Positions 8,146-16,445 are shown, counted from the stretch's first letter. The stretch: 39,576 bases of DNA from Streptococcus massiliensis DSM 18628 (GCF_000380065.1 NZ_KB904368.1:1-39576), one strand, 5' to 3'. The notes: generated by a model from the letters alone, not told the origin. Numbers and translations are program-made.

Positions 8146-8925
8146 ATGACCAAGCGTGACCTTCCCTCAGGTATGTCAGAAAAAGAGTATTACGAAACCC
8201 AAGCTAGCGAAGCAGAATTTTTGGACTGGTACCAAAAGCAGGATTTGCTCAAATATGAAACGCCAAGTGTGACGGTGGATATGGTGGCTTACTGCTTTGT
8301 GGACGGACAGATGAAGCTGCTTGTCATCAAGCGAAGAGCGCACCCTTATCAAAATCGCTTTGCCTTGCTTGGTGGTTTCGTAGAAAAGACAGAGGATGCC
8401 TATGAGGCTTGTATTCGCGAGATCAAAGAAGAGGCTAATCTCACTATTCCCAGAGAAAATGTCGAGCAACTGATGACGGTGTCAAGCCCTAATCGTGACC
8501 CACGTGGCTGGGTAATCACGATTGCCCACCTGGTTTATCTGCCCAAGGAAGCCATGGAGCAGGTAAGAGCGGGCGATGACGCCAAGGAAGTGTATTTTCT
8601 GGATGTGGATTTTAAAAAGGCAACTTGTCAGCTCAATGGTCAGGTTTTGAGCGCGGAGGATTTTGCCTTTGACCATTATCAGATTATCCAAGAGTCTATC
8701 AAGCGTATCCAAGGGCGGCTGGACTGGAACCCGACCTTCCTCTATCTCCTAGAGGAGCCTTTCACGGTTTATGAAGGCACGGATTTGGTCAATACCATTA
8801 GCCCCCGTCGTCCCATTGTCAGCAATAATTTTCTTGTAAAATATAAGGGATTTGTTGAGGAAGCAGGCGTCAAACGCGTTCCCAAGAAAAAACCGAAAAA
8901 AGTTTATCGGTTGAAAAGATCGTAA
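8146..8925 (+). CDS. Nudix hydrolase with C-terminal winged helix, NrtR-like
   Basis: The 259 residues comprise a Nudix domain and a C-terminal segment resembling the winged helix of NrtR regulators (FLVKYKGFVEEAG followed by a basic tail KKKPKKVYRLKR). The Nudix box runs from G77 to L99: G77-x5-E83-x7-R91-E92-I-K-E95-E96-A-N98-L. The catalytic REUxEE residues are present; only the usual glycine is Asn98. NrtR proteins are known repressors of NAD genes that sense ADP-ribose or related nucleotides. Its place after nadR-pnuC fits such a regulator, but it could equally be an active ADP-ribose or nucleotide pyrophosphatase, or both. AAAGGA precedes the ATG. Confidence 0.85.
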   Translation: MTKRDLPSGMSEKEYYETQASEAEFLDWYQKQDLLKYETPSVTVDMVAYCFVDGQMKLLVIKRRAHPYQNRFALLGGFVEKTEDAYEACIREIKEEANLTIPRENVEQLMTVSSPNRDPRGWVITIAHLVYLPKEAMEQVRAGDDAKEVYFLDVDFKKATCQLNGQVLSAEDFAFDHYQIIQESIKRIQGRLDWNPTFLYLLEEPFTVYEGTDLVNTISPRRPIVSNNFLVKYKGFVEEAGVKRVPKKKPKKVYRLKRS

Positions 8926-8927
8926 AT

Positions 8928-8957
8928 AAAAAGACTTCCGTATTTGGAAGTCTTTTT
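8928..8957. terminator. Bidirectional terminator between the Nudix gene and dusB
   Basis: AAAAAGACTTCC (8928-8939) pairs with GGAAGTCTTTTT (8946-8957), loop of six. The right arm overlaps the dusB stop codon. It serves both convergent units. Confidence 0.9.
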
Positions 8958-9942
8958 AGCGTACAGATTTCTCAATCTGCAAGAGTTCTTCAATTTCGGC
9001 TAGGGATTGGGCTTGGGAAATGGTGCCGCGGAGTTTGGCTGCGCCCGCTGTTCCCCGCAGATAGTGAGGAGCCAGTCCGCGAAATTCTCGAATGGCGACA
9101 TATTCGCCCTTGAGATTGACCAGCCGAGTCAAATGCTCGTAAGCAATCTTCATCTTGTCCTCAAAGCTGAGGTCAGGCAGCACCTCGCCGGTCTCCAGAT
9201 AGTGATTGATTTGGTTGAAGATATAAGGGTTGCCCATAGCTGCGCGCCCGACCATGACTGCGTCCGCACCTACTTCCTCAATTCGCTGCTTAGCGTCTTG
9301 AACCGTGCGAATGTCTCCGTTGGCAATAAAAGGAATTTTAGTCAGGGCTTGTGCAACATCGTGCAGGGTTTCAAGGTCAGCATGCCCCGTGTACATCTGC
9401 TCCCGCGTCCGCCCGTGCATAGCAAGAGCCGCGACACCGGCGCTTTCTGCGGCCAGTGCATTCTCAACAGCCAGCGAGCTATCTGCCCAGCCAGTCCGCA
9501 TCTTGACCGTCAGTGGAATATCGAGCACCGACTGCACCTTGTTGATAATGGAGTAAATTTTGTCAGGGTCCTTGAGCCATTTGGCACCTGCTTCATTTTT
9601 GACAATTTTGTTGACAGGGCAGCCCATGTTGATGTCTACGATGTCGGTACGGGTATTTTCTTGGATAAATTCGGCTGCGCGTGCTAAGCTATCCGCATCG
9701 CTTCCAAAAAGCTGAATGGAGACGGGATTTTCCCCCTCGTCAATATGGAGCATGTGGAGCGTTTTTTCGTTATTGTACTGGATTCCCTTGTCAGACACCA
9801 TTTCCATAACGACCAGCCCCGCGCCTAGCTCCTTAGCAATGGTGCGAAAGGCCGAGTTGGTCACGCCCGCCATAGGAGCAAGCACGGTGCGATTGGGAAT
9901 TTGAATCTTGCCAATCATAAAAGGGGTGTTAAGATTTGTCAC
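8956..9942 (-). CDS. dusB: tRNA-dihydrouridine synthase DusB
   Basis: DusB is an FMN-dependent flavoenzyme reducing uridine to dihydrouridine in the tRNA D loop. The TIM-barrel part has the family landmarks [24 protein letters not shown] (with the catalytic Cys), KMRTGW and AMHGRTR. I place the start at the GTG at 9942: the translation then begins (M)[10 protein letters not shown] as in other streptococcal DusB proteins, and GGAGG lies 9 bases upstream. An ATG at 9972 would add ten residues that are mostly the ribosome binding site translated. The GTG start overlaps the end of hslO by 14 bases, so the two genes are coupled. The length is 328 residues. Confidence 0.93.
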   Translation of the reverse strand: MTNLNTPFMIGKIQIPNRTVLAPMAGVTNSAFRTIAKELGAGLVVMEMVSDKGIQYNNEKTLHMLHIDEGENPVSIQLFGSDADSLARAAEFIQENTRTDIVDINMGCPVNKIVKNEAGAKWLKDPDKIYSIINKVQSVLDIPLTVKMRTGWADSSLAVENALAAESAGVAALAMHGRTREQMYTGHADLETLHDVAQALTKIPFIANGDIRTVQDAKQRIEEVGADAVMVGRAAMGNPYIFNQINHYLETGEVLPDLSFEDKMKIAYEHLTRLVNLKGEYVAIREFRGLAPHYLRGTAGAAKLRGTISQAQSLAEIEELLQIEKSVR

Positions 9943-10801
9943 GAATGAGTTCCTCCAAGTCGTTTTGGTCAAATGTATAGGTAGTCTGGCAGAATTGACA
10001 GGTGATTTCAGCGCCCTTATCTTGGTCGCGCATCTCTTCTAGGTCTACTTTGGGCAGGCTAGCCAGTGCATTCATGAAGCGCTCCTTACTGCAATCGCAC
10101 TGGAAGCGGATTTCTTCTTCGGACAGGCGTTTGTAAGGCTCGTCCCCATAAATAGCCGCTAGCAGGGCTTCAATATGGTCGTCGGATTCCAGTAAAGTTG
10201 AGATGGCGGGCATGTTTTGAATGCGTTTTTCAAAGCGAGTGATGTCTGCTTCTTTAGCTCCCGGCAAGACTTGCAGCAGAAAACCTCCTGCAACCTTGAC
10301 CTTGTCCTCTTCATCTAAGAGTACATTGAGTCCGACCGCTGACGGTGTTTGCTGGCTTTCAGTCAGATAAAAAGCCAAGTCTTCGCCAATTTCCCCAGAA
10401 ATCAAAGGCGTCATCGAATGATAGGGATTGCCCGTGCCATAGTTGGTGATGACGAGAAATTCGCCCTGACCGACAAAAGGCCCAACCACTACTTCGCCTG
10501 TCGCTGTCTTTTTGATGTCAACGCCAGGATTTTGCACATAGCCTTTGACCTTGCCCTTGGTGTCTGCCACCGTGATAATGGCGCCGAGCGAGCTCGTTCC
10601 CAAAACTTTGACCGTAATCTTGGTGTCGCCTTTTTCATTAGCAGCTAGGATTTGGCTGGCAATGAGGGTGCGTCCCAGCGCAACAGTCGAGCTGGCTTTT
10701 GTTTGGTGTTTTTCCTGCGCGGTCCGAACGGTCTCGGTGCTATCTAGCACAAAGGCGCGAAAATAACCGCTTTCTGATATTGTTTTAATAATCTTGTCCA
10801 T
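9929..10801 (-). CDS. hslO: Redox-regulated chaperone Hsp33
   Basis: Hsp33 is a cytosolic holdase chaperone switched on by oxidation. The 290-residue protein has the substrate-binding core ([22 protein letters not shown]) and the C-terminal zinc site with CDC and, about 30 residues later, CQFC (the CxC...CxxC redox switch). All four cysteines are present, so the redox switch is intact. It lies upstream of dusB on the minus strand and overlaps its start. The region in front of the ATG has no good ribosome binding site and a -10-like box very close. Confidence 0.97.
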   Translation of the reverse strand: MDKIIKTISESGYFRAFVLDSTETVRTAQEKHQTKASSTVALGRTLIASQILAANEKGDTKITVKVLGTSSLGAIITVADTKGKVKGYVQNPGVDIKKTATGEVVVGPFVGQGEFLVITNYGTGNPYHSMTPLISGEIGEDLAFYLTESQQTPSAVGLNVLLDEEDKVKVAGGFLLQVLPGAKEADITRFEKRIQNMPAISTLLESDDHIEALLAAIYGDEPYKRLSEEEIRFQCDCSKERFMNALASLPKVDLEEMRDQDKGAEITCQFCQTTYTFDQNDLEELIRDKS

Positions 10802-10808
10802 GCCTACT

Positions 10809-10837
10809 ATTTTAACACAAAAAAAGAAACAAGCGAA
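10809..10837 (-). promoter_or_regulatory. Possible near-leaderless hslO promoter
   Basis: On the minus strand TAAAAT (10814-10809) ends 7 bases before the hslO ATG, which would put the transcription start at or next to the start codon. The -35 match at 17 bases (TTCGCT, 10837-10832) is weak. This is tentative. Confidence 0.4.
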
Positions 10838-10909
10838 GACCTGTGCTTGGTTTCAAATAAAAATTGTTCATTGGATCGTCCTGCAAGTAAAATTTATTTT
10901 CCAAGACCC

Positions 10910-10938
10910 TTGACAAATAAGGGATAATCCGATAGAAT
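10910..10938 (+). promoter_or_regulatory. rpmH promoter
   Basis: TTGACA (10910-10915), a 17-base spacer and TAGAAT (10933-10938), a strong SigA promoter. The leader of about 70 bases contains AGCCGGCT (10967-10974), a short palindrome. Confidence 0.85.
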
Positions 10939-11012
10939 TGTAAGGTATGTTTAGTAACTGATCACATATAGCCGGCTAAACGAATACAAGAGTCTAAGAG
11001 GAGGTATTCAAA

Positions 11013-11147
11013 GTGAAACGTACTTATCAACCAAGTAAAATCCGTCGTGCACGTAAACATGGTTTCCGTCATCGTATGTCAACTAAAAACGGACGCCGCG
11101 TGCTTGCAAGCCGTCGTCGTAAAGGACGTAAAGTTTTGGCTGCATAA
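11013..11147 (+). CDS. rpmH: 50S ribosomal protein L34
   Basis: L34 is a small, very basic protein of the large ribosomal subunit. The reading frame has 44 codons, begins with GTG and translates as (M)[17 protein letters not shown], followed by the standard L34 pattern [21 protein letters not shown] lies 8 bases before the GTG. It has its own promoter and terminator, so it is a single-gene unit here. The usual rnpA neighbour is absent, as in many streptococci. The gene is easily missed because of its size and GTG start. Confidence 0.97.
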   Translation: MKRTYQPSKIRRARKHGFRHRMSTKNGRRVLASRRRKGRKVLAA

Positions 11148-11169
11148 TCCAAACGAAGATAAAATAGAT

Positions 11170-11203
11170 AAACCAGTAGAAACTCGAGTCTGCTGGTTTT
11201 TTC
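11170..11203 (+). terminator. rpmH terminator
   Basis: AAACCAGTAGA (11170-11180) pairs with TCTGCTGGTTT (11189-11199) with one G-U pair, then a T run. Confidence 0.9.
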
Positions 11204-11215
11204 TTGTCTAAGATA

Positions 11216-11224
11216 TGGTATAAT
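11216..11224 (+). promoter_or_regulatory. Extended -10 promoter of tatD-rnmV-rsmA
   Basis: TGG directly before TATAAT (11219-11224) gives an extended -10 element; no convincing -35 box exists because the rpmH terminator T run occupies it. It lies 27 bases before the tatD start. Confidence 0.7.
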
Positions 11225-11251
11225 GAAAAAAGCAATAAAAAGGTGAAGAAC

Positions 11252-12043
11252 ATGAAGATTTTTGATACGCATACACATTTGAATGTGGAAGAGTTTGCGG
11301 GGCAAGAGTTAGAAGAAATCAAGCTGGCGCAGGACATGGCGGTGACCAAGATGAATATCGTTGGTTTTGATAAGCCGACCATTGAGCAGGCGCTGGTTTT
11401 GGCGGAAAAATATCCGCAGCTCTACGCAACGCTTGGCTGGCATCCGACGGAAGCGGGCTCTTACAATGACGCAGTAGAAACCTATCTCCTAGACAAGCTC
11501 AAACATCCCAAGGTGGTAGCGCTGGGGGAAATCGGGCTGGATTATCACTGGATGACCGCGAGCAAGGAAGTGCAGGAAGCTGTTTTTCGGCGGCAAATCA
11601 ATCTTTCTAAGGAGCTAAATCTACCCTTTGTCGTCCATACGCGCGACGCGCTAGAAGACACCTACGACATCATCAAAAGCGAGGGTCTGGGTGCGCGAGG
11701 CGGAATTATGCACTCTTATTCGGGCACGCTTGCTATGGCTGAGAAATTTATGGATTTGGGCATGAGCATTTCCTTTTCTGGCGTGGTGACGTTCAAGAAA
11801 GCGCTGGATATTCAGAAAGCAGCGCAGCATTTGCCTCTAGAAAAAATACTGGTCGAGACGGACGCCCCCTACTTGGCGCCCGTGCCTAAGCGAGGTCGGC
11901 TCAATCACCCGGCTTACACTCGCTATGTCGTTGAGAAAATCGCAGAGCTCCGCCAGCTGAGCCTGGAGGAAGTGGCAGCGACGACCTACGCTAATAGCCT
12001 GCGGATTTTTGGATTGGAAGAAGAGCATGAAGGAAAAAATTAG
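11252..12043 (+). CDS. tatD: TatD family metal-dependent DNase/hydrolase
   Basis: TatD-type proteins are two-metal TIM-barrel hydrolases with 3'-5' DNase activity in studied members. From the chosen ATG the protein has 263 residues and begins MKIFDTHTHLN, placing the metal-binding HxH at 7 and 9. ALGEIGLDYH supplies the conserved Glu, and VETDAPYLAP the conserved Asp. The in-frame ATG upstream at 11204 lies before the -10 box and is not used. The ribosome binding site is AAGGTG. The 3' end overlaps rnmV by 17 bases. Confidence 0.95.
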   Translation: MKIFDTHTHLNVEEFAGQELEEIKLAQDMAVTKMNIVGFDKPTIEQALVLAEKYPQLYATLGWHPTEAGSYNDAVETYLLDKLKHPKVVALGEIGLDYHWMTASKEVQEAVFRRQINLSKELNLPFVVHTRDALEDTYDIIKSEGLGARGGIMHSYSGTLAMAEKFMDLGMSISFSGVVTFKKALDIQKAAQHLPLEKILVETDAPYLAPVPKRGRLNHPAYTRYVVEKIAELRQLSLEEVAATTYANSLRIFGLEEEHEGKN

Positions 12044-12587
12044 TCAGGTTATCGTGGTGGAAGGGCGAGATGATACCGCTAATCTCAAGCGTTATTTTGA
12101 GGTGGAGACTTACGAGACGAGGGGGTCTGCCATTGATGCGGCTGACCTTGAGCGGATTAAGCAGCTCCACGATTTGCACGGGGTTATCGTTTTTACCGAC
12201 CCAGATTTTAATGGGGAGCGGATTCGGCGCCTGATTATGGAAGTCGTTCCTAGTGCCCAGCATGCTTTTTTAAAGCCGGATGAAGCGGCGCCCAAGTCCA
12301 AGACCAAGGGACGCTCGCTCGGGGTCGAGCATGCTTCTTATGAGGATTTAAAAACCGCTTTGGAGCAGGTGGTGGGACAAGCAAAGGCGCAAGCGGACTT
12401 TGATATTTCCAAAAAGGACTTGATTCGTTTGGGACTGCTTTTGGGAAATGACAGCCGCAAGCGACGGGAATTTTTAGGTCAAGAGCTCCGCATTGGCTAC
12501 ACCAACGGCAAACAACTTCTCAATCGACTAAAAATGTTTGGGGTGGAGTTGGCAGAGGTGGAAGAAGCCATGAAAAAATATCAATAG
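12027..12587 (+). CDS. rnmV: Ribonuclease M5
   Basis: RNase M5 matures 5S rRNA in Firmicutes using a TOPRIM domain. The start at the ATG inside tatD gives [17 protein letters not shown] and 186 residues, the family length. The TOPRIM glutamate motif is VVEGRDD and the DxD motif is [13 protein letters not shown]. The C-terminal half ([20 protein letters not shown]-like text) matches the family. The overlap with tatD and the short gap to rsmA show one operon; rnmV-rsmA pairing is widely conserved. Confidence 0.96.
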   Translation: MKEKISQVIVVEGRDDTANLKRYFEVETYETRGSAIDAADLERIKQLHDLHGVIVFTDPDFNGERIRRLIMEVVPSAQHAFLKPDEAAPKSKTKGRSLGVEHASYEDLKTALEQVVGQAKAQADFDISKKDLIRLGLLLGNDSRKRREFLGQELRIGYTNGKQLLNRLKMFGVELAEVEEAMKKYQ

Positions 12588-12601
12588 AAAATGAGAACAA
12601 A

Positions 12602-13474
12602 ATGAGAATTTCAGATTACAGCGTGACGCGGGCGATTTTGGAGCGTCATGGTTTTACTTTTAAGAAGTCTTTCGGGCAGAATTTTTTGACCGATAGCAAC
12701 ATTTTGCAGAAGATTGTCGACACGGCAGAGATTGACAAGGATGTCAATGTCATCGAGATTGGGCCGGGGATTGGCGCTTTGACCGAATTTTTGGCGGAGA
12801 GCGCAGCCGAGGTCATGGCTTTTGAAATCGACGAGCGCCTCCTGCCGATTTTGGCGGATACGCTGGCAGATTTTGACAATGTGCGCGTGGTCAATCAGGA
12901 CATTCTCAAGGTGGATTTGAGCCAGTACGTAAAGGAGTTCAAAAATCCTGACCTGCCCATTAAAGTTGTCGCAAATCTTCCTTACTACATCACGACGCCC
13001 ATCCTCATGCACTTGATTGAGAGTGGCATTCCCTTCAGCGAGTTTGTTGTTATGATGCAAAAGGAAGTGGCCGACCGCATTTCGGCTGAGCCCAAGACCA
13101 AGGCTTACGGCAGTCTTTCGATTGCCGTCCAGTATTACATGACCGCAAAGGTTGCCTTTGTCGTGCCACGGACGGTCTTTGTGCCCGCCCCCAATGTAGA
13201 TAGTGCTATTTTAAAAATGGTACGTCGCGAGCAGCCAGCCGTTGACGTGCACGATGAGAAGTTTTTCTTCAAGCTGACCAAGGCTAGCTTTACCCACCGC
13301 CGCAAGACCCTCTGGAACAACTTGATTAACTATTTTGGCAAGAGCGAGGAAAGCAAGGACAAGCTGACGCGGGCTTTGGAAATGGCTCAGCTGTCTCCTA
13401 GCCTGCGCGGGGAAGCCCTGACGCTTGCTGATTTTGCCCGACTGGCAAATAGTTTGGAGGAAGTAGGGATTTGA
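12602..13474 (+). CDS. rsmA: 16S rRNA (adenine1518/1519-N6)-dimethyltransferase
   Basis: RsmA (KsgA) dimethylates two adjacent adenines in helix 45 of 16S rRNA late in small-subunit assembly. The 290 residues contain SFGQNFL at the N-terminus, the SAM-binding motif [12 protein letters not shown], the acidic FEID and the catalytic NLPYYI motif, then an RNA-binding C-terminal domain with FTHRRKTL. Loss of the enzyme gives kasugamycin resistance in other bacteria. It follows rnmV by 14 bases. The stop codon lies just before the relBE promoter. Confidence 0.97.
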   Translation: MRISDYSVTRAILERHGFTFKKSFGQNFLTDSNILQKIVDTAEIDKDVNVIEIGPGIGALTEFLAESAAEVMAFEIDERLLPILADTLADFDNVRVVNQDILKVDLSQYVKEFKNPDLPIKVVANLPYYITTPILMHLIESGIPFSEFVVMMQKEVADRISAEPKTKAYGSLSIAVQYYMTAKVAFVVPRTVFVPAPNVDSAILKMVRREQPAVDVHDEKFFFKLTKASFTHRRKTLWNNLINYFGKSEESKDKLTRALEMAQLSPSLRGEALTLADFARLANSLEEVGI

Positions 13475-13499
13475 CAAAAAGAGTGAAAATGCTAGCTCC

Positions 13500-13533
13500 T
13501 TAACACTATCGGCGATTCGTAATACAATGTATT
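13500..13533 (+). promoter_or_regulatory. relBE promoter with palindromic operator
   Basis: TTAACA (13500-13505), a 17-base spacer and TACAAT (13523-13528). The 13-base perfect palindrome AATACA-A-TGTATT (13521-13533) covers the -10 box, the expected place for autorepression by RelB or the RelBE complex. Confidence 0.75.
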
Positions 13534-13552
13534 CAAAAGGAGGCCTTCTTTT

Positions 13553-13774
13553 ATGGCAACAATGACTGTCAGAATGAACAATGAGGATTCTGAACTGATT
13601 AGAAATTACATCAATATGCATGGGCTCACGATTTCCGAGTTTGCCCGTCAGTCCATGTTGGAACGGATTGAAGATGAATATGATTTAGAAATATTGCGAA
13701 AAGCGACGGCTGAAGATGAAAGTAGCCGATGTAGCATGCCTGAAGTAGCTAAGGAGCTACGCTTTGACTTATAA
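13553..13774 (+). CDS. relB: RelB/DinJ family antitoxin
   Basis: This is the antitoxin of a type II toxin-antitoxin pair. The 73 residues begin with a ribbon-helix-helix DNA-binding region (MATMTVRMNNEDSELI, then LTISEFARQSMLERI) and end in an acidic, flexible tail (DLEILRKATAEDES) that would wrap the toxin. AAAAGGAGG precedes the ATG. The gene has its own promoter and a palindrome over the -10 box. The toxin start codon overlaps its 3' end. The pair separates rsmA from rsgA, which are neighbours in S. pneumoniae as I recall. Confidence 0.92.
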   Translation: MATMTVRMNNEDSELIRNYINMHGLTISEFARQSMLERIEDEYDLEILRKATAEDESSRCSMPEVAKELRFDL

Positions 13775-14027
13775 AGTGACTTTTACCAAGCACGCTTTGA
13801 AGCAGTTGAAAAAATTGGATCGTTACACCTCGAGAAGTATCTACGAATGGATTATGAAACATCTTGAAGGAACGGACGATCCTCGTAGGTATGGTAAGTG
13901 CTTGACGACTAACCGTTCAGGAGAATGGTATTACCTAAACGGTAATTGTCGAGTATTAGCGAATATTTTGGACGATAAAATTGTGATTGAGGTCTTTGCG
14001 GTCGGACATCGCAGGGACATCTATTGA
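13764..14027 (+). CDS. relE: RelE family mRNA interferase toxin
   Basis: RelE toxins cut mRNA in the ribosomal A site. The protein has 87 residues, the family size, with a lysine-rich first helix (TKHALKQLKKLD), GEWYYLNGNCRVL in the core and a C-terminus VGHRRDIY. Arg63, Arg83/84 and Tyr87 correspond in position to catalytic residues of the family, so it looks intact. I start it at TTG 13764, seven bases after AAGGAG (13751-13756); it overlaps relB by 11 bases. GTG at 13776 is an alternative. The TTG start may keep toxin synthesis low. Confidence 0.92.
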   Translation: MTYKVTFTKHALKQLKKLDRYTSRSIYEWIMKHLEGTDDPRRYGKCLTTNRSGEWYYLNGNCRVLANILDDKIVIEVFAVGHRRDIY

Positions 14028-14038
14028 ATGGATATAGC

Positions 14039-14066
14039 AAAAACGACCTCATCTGAAGTCGTTTTT
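14039..14066. terminator. Terminator between relE and tRNA-Leu
   Basis: AAAAACGAC (14039-14047) pairs with GTCGTTTTT (14058-14066) around a 10-base loop. A and T runs make it usable for both relE and the convergent tRNA-Leu. Confidence 0.85.
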
Positions 14067-14074
14067 TGTCTCTA

Positions 14075-14157
14075 TGCGGAGGAAGGGATTTGAACCCTCA
14101 CACCCGTACGGGCACATGCGCCTGAAGCATGCGTGTCTGCCGTTCCACCACCTCCGC
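14075..14157 (-). tRNA. tRNA-Leu (CAG)
   Basis: This 83-nt class II tRNA has acceptor stem GCGGAGG/CCTCCGC, anticodon stem CATGC/GCATG with loop TTCAGGC (anticodon CAG), a long variable arm (TGCCCGTACGGGTGT), T loop TTCAAAT and discriminator A. The CCA is not encoded. It lies on the minus strand between relE and rsgA. Confidence 0.95.
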
Positions 14158-14173
14158 GTGATGCACTATATCT

Positions 14174-14201
14174 ATTATACCTTTTTTTTGAAATTTGCCA
14201 A
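14174..14201 (-). promoter_or_regulatory. Promoter of tRNA-Leu
   Basis: On the minus strand TTGGCA (14201-14196), a 16-base spacer and TATAAT (14179-14174), 17 bases before the mature 5' end. Confidence 0.8.
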
Positions 14202-14228
14202 GAGGAAAAAGCAAAAAGTCTCATTTTT

Positions 14229-14237
14229 TGTTATAAT
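14229..14237 (+). promoter_or_regulatory. Extended -10 promoter of the rsgA operon
   Basis: TGT followed by TATAAT (14232-14237) is an extended -10 element 28 bases before the rsgA start; no good -35 box is visible. It gives the rsgA operon a start independent of rsmA and relBE. Confidence 0.65.
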
Positions 14238-14264
14238 AAATTCATCAGAATTAAAGGAGCAGCT

Positions 14265-15143
14265 TTGCAAGGAAAAATTATAAAAGCTTTGGCGGGCTTC
14301 TACTATGTGGAAAGCGACGGTCAAGTCTACCAAACGAGAGCCAGAGGAAATTTTCGCAAAAAAGGACAGACGCCCTATGTCGGGGACCAAGTCGAGTTTT
14401 CAGCGGAAAAAGACTCGGAGGGATACATTTTAAAAATAGGAGAGCGAAAGAACAGCTTGGTGCGCCCACCGATTGTCAACATTGACCAAGCTGTGGTCAT
14501 CATGAGTGCGCGCGAGCCGGATTTCAATCCCAATCTCTTAGACCGATTTCTGGTCTTGCTGGAACACAAGAAGATTGAACCCATTATTTATTTGAGTAAG
14601 TTAGACCTTTTGGAGACAGGGCGGGAGCTCGACGACTATGTGGCAGTCTACCGCTCTATCGGCTATAAGCTGGCTTTGTCGGTGGAAGAATTGCTGCCGC
14701 TTTTGCCTCATAAAATCACGGTTTTCATGGGGCAGACAGGTGTGGGGAAGTCCACTCTGCTCAATAAAATCGCCCCTGACTTGGCGCTGGAAACGGCTGA
14801 AATCTCAGAGAGCCTCGGTCGCGGACGCCACACAACGCGGGCGGTCAGCCTCTACAATCTCTATGGTGGAAAAATCGCCGACACGCCGGGCTTTTCTTCC
14901 TTGGATTATGAGGTGAGTACGGCTGAAGACCTCAATTTTGCCTTTCCAGAGATTGCTAAGCTAAGCCAAGCCTGCAAGTTTCGGACTTGTACTCACACGC
15001 ACGAGCCTGATTGTGCGGTCAAACTAGCCCTTGAAGCAGGTGAGCTTGCGCCTTTCCGTTTTGAGAATTACTTGCAAATGCTAAGCGAAATCGAAAATCG
15101 CCGCGAAACCTATAAAAAAGTAGCTAAGAAAAATCCTAAATAA
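14265..15143 (+). CDS. rsgA: Ribosome small-subunit biogenesis GTPase RsgA
   Basis: RsgA is a circularly permuted GTPase that checks maturation of the 30S decoding centre. The start is TTG at 14265, with AAAGGAG six bases upstream, giving (M)[19 protein letters not shown] and 292 residues. An OB-fold comes first, then the GTPase motifs in permuted order: SKLDLL, the P-loop [12 protein letters not shown] and DTPGF. The zinc site is [14 protein letters not shown] near the C-terminus. In-frame codons upstream of the TTG lie in the promoter and tRNA and are not part of the gene. It heads the rsgA-rpe-thiN-rmuC-yhaM operon. Confidence 0.96.
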   Translation: MQGKIIKALAGFYYVESDGQVYQTRARGNFRKKGQTPYVGDQVEFSAEKDSEGYILKIGERKNSLVRPPIVNIDQAVVIMSAREPDFNPNLLDRFLVLLEHKKIEPIIYLSKLDLLETGRELDDYVAVYRSIGYKLALSVEELLPLLPHKITVFMGQTGVGKSTLLNKIAPDLALETAEISESLGRGRHTTRAVSLYNLYGGKIADTPGFSSLDYEVSTAEDLNFAFPEIAKLSQACKFRTCTHTHEPDCAVKLALEAGELAPFRFENYLQMLSEIENRRETYKKVAKKNPK

Positions 15144-15156
15144 AAAGGAGTAAAAA

Positions 15157-15816
15157 ATGAACACATATAAAATTGCCCCCTCTATTTTGAGTGCCGATTA
15201 CGCTAATTTTGAAGCAGAGCTGAAAAAGCTGGAAACAACTGGCGCTGAGTATGTTCACATCGATATTATGGACGGACATTTTGTGCCGAATATTAGTTTT
15301 GGTGCGGGCGTGGTAGCAGCTATGCGCCCCCACAGCAAGCTGGTTTTTGATTGTCATCTCATGGTGTCCAATCCTGAACATCACATCGAGGATTTCGCCC
15401 GCGCAGGTGCCGATATTATCAGTATCCATGCCGAAGCAACGCTGCATATTCATGGCGCTCTGCAAAAAATCCGTGCGGCTGGCGTCAAGCCCAGCGTGGT
15501 TATCAACCCCGGCACGCCTGTCGAAGCAGTGAAAAATGTTTTGAATTTGGTCGACCAAGTGCTAGTGATGACGGTCAATCCCGGTTTTGGTGGTCAGGCC
15601 TTTTTGCCAGAAACCATGGACAAGATTCGTGAGTTGGTTGTGCTGCGTGAAGTCAACGGCTTGAACTTTGATATTGAAGTTGACGGCGGTATTGACAATC
15701 AAACGGTTGGGCTTGCCAAGGAAGCGGGCGCCAATGTTTTCGTAGCTGGAAGTTATGTTTTCAAGGGCGATGTCAAGGCTCAGGTTGCGACTTTGAAGGA
15801 CGCTTTAAATGCCTAG
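15157..15816 (+). CDS. rpe: Ribulose-phosphate 3-epimerase
   Basis: Rpe interconverts ribulose 5-phosphate and xylulose 5-phosphate in the pentose phosphate pathway. The 219-residue TIM barrel has SILSADYANF, the metal-site HIDIMDGHFVPNISFG, the histidine in CHLMV and the phosphate-binding EVDGGI plus VAGSYVF. AAGGAG lies seven bases before the ATG. Its last 8 bases overlap thiN, so translation is probably coupled. The rsgA-rpe-thiN order is usual in Firmicutes. Confidence 0.97.
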   Translation: MNTYKIAPSILSADYANFEAELKKLETTGAEYVHIDIMDGHFVPNISFGAGVVAAMRPHSKLVFDCHLMVSNPEHHIEDFARAGADIISIHAEATLHIHGALQKIRAAGVKPSVVINPGTPVEAVKNVLNLVDQVLVMTVNPGFGGQAFLPETMDKIRELVVLREVNGLNFDIEVDGGIDNQTVGLAKEAGANVFVAGSYVFKGDVKAQVATLKDALNA

Positions 15817-16444
15817 AGTTGCAGTGCTGGCAGGTGGTCAGCTAGGGATAGATTTGCCAAAAAACATGGATATTTATGTTGGAGTAGACGCAGGAGCGCT
15901 AGCTATTTTGCAAGAAGACCTACCCTTGGACTATGCGGTCGGTGACTTTGACTCGGTCTCTGGGCAAGAATGGCAGCGGATAAAAGAAGAGGCGCAAGTC
16001 TTGGTGACAGCCCAGCCTGAAAAGGACGACACGGATATGGAGCTGGCGCTACTAACGATTTTCGAGCGATTTCCCGAAGCCGAGGTCAGCGTCTATGGGG
16101 CTTTTGGTGGGCGGCTAGACCACACCTTGGCAAATATTTTTCTGCCAAGTAACGACAAATTGGCTCCTTTTATGCAGCAGTTGACTCTTTTAGACGAGCA
16201 GAATATTGTGACCTATCTGCCAGCTGGCAGGCATCAAGTTTCTCCTCAAAAAGGAATGGCATACGTCGCTTTTTTACCCGTTCAAGACCAGTTTTTGAGC
16301 ATCACTGGCGCCAAGTATCCTTTGGACGAAAAAAATTATTTTTTCAAAAAAGTTTACGCTTCTAACGAATTTATAGATGAGCCCCTATTTGTCAAATTTC
16401 ATGAGGGTTACCTTGTCATCATTTACAGTAAGGATAGGAGTTGA
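15809..16444 (+). CDS. thiN: Thiamine pyrophosphokinase
   Basis: ThiN transfers pyrophosphate from ATP to thiamine, giving the cofactor TPP directly from imported vitamin. The 211 residues include GVDAGALAIL near the N-terminus, the conserved YAVGDFDSV aspartates (substrate and Mg binding), KDDTDMELAL, and GGRLDHTLAN. The length matches the family. It overlaps rpe by 8 bases and is followed one base later by rmuC, within the same operon. Confidence 0.95.
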   Translation: MPRVAVLAGGQLGIDLPKNMDIYVGVDAGALAILQEDLPLDYAVGDFDSVSGQEWQRIKEEAQVLVTAQPEKDDTDMELALLTIFERFPEAEVSVYGAFGGRLDHTLANIFLPSNDKLAPFMQQLTLLDEQNIVTYLPAGRHQVSPQKGMAYVAFLPVQDQFLSITGAKYPLDEKNYFFKKVYASNEFIDEPLFVKFHEGYLVIIYSKDRS

Positions 16445-16445
16445 T

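Noticed and set aside
9943-9972. ATG start for dusB at 9972
   Set aside because: The extra ten residues translate the ribosome binding site and overlap hslO further; the GTG at 9942 has GGAGG at the right distance and matches homologues.
11204-11251. Longer TatD start at 11204
   Set aside because: The ATG lies before the -10 box (11219-11224), so it would not be in the transcript; the family starts at MKIFDTHTHL.
13511-13526. Competence CIN-box-like TACGAAT on the minus strand near relB
   Set aside because: It matches only 7 of 8 bases (TACGAATC against TACGAATA), faces rsmA and overlaps the relBE promoter. It is probably chance.
14133-14264. N-terminal extension of RsgA to 14133
   Set aside because: It would run through tRNA-Leu sequence on the other strand and the rsgA promoter. 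Family alignment from memory starts at QGKIIKAL.
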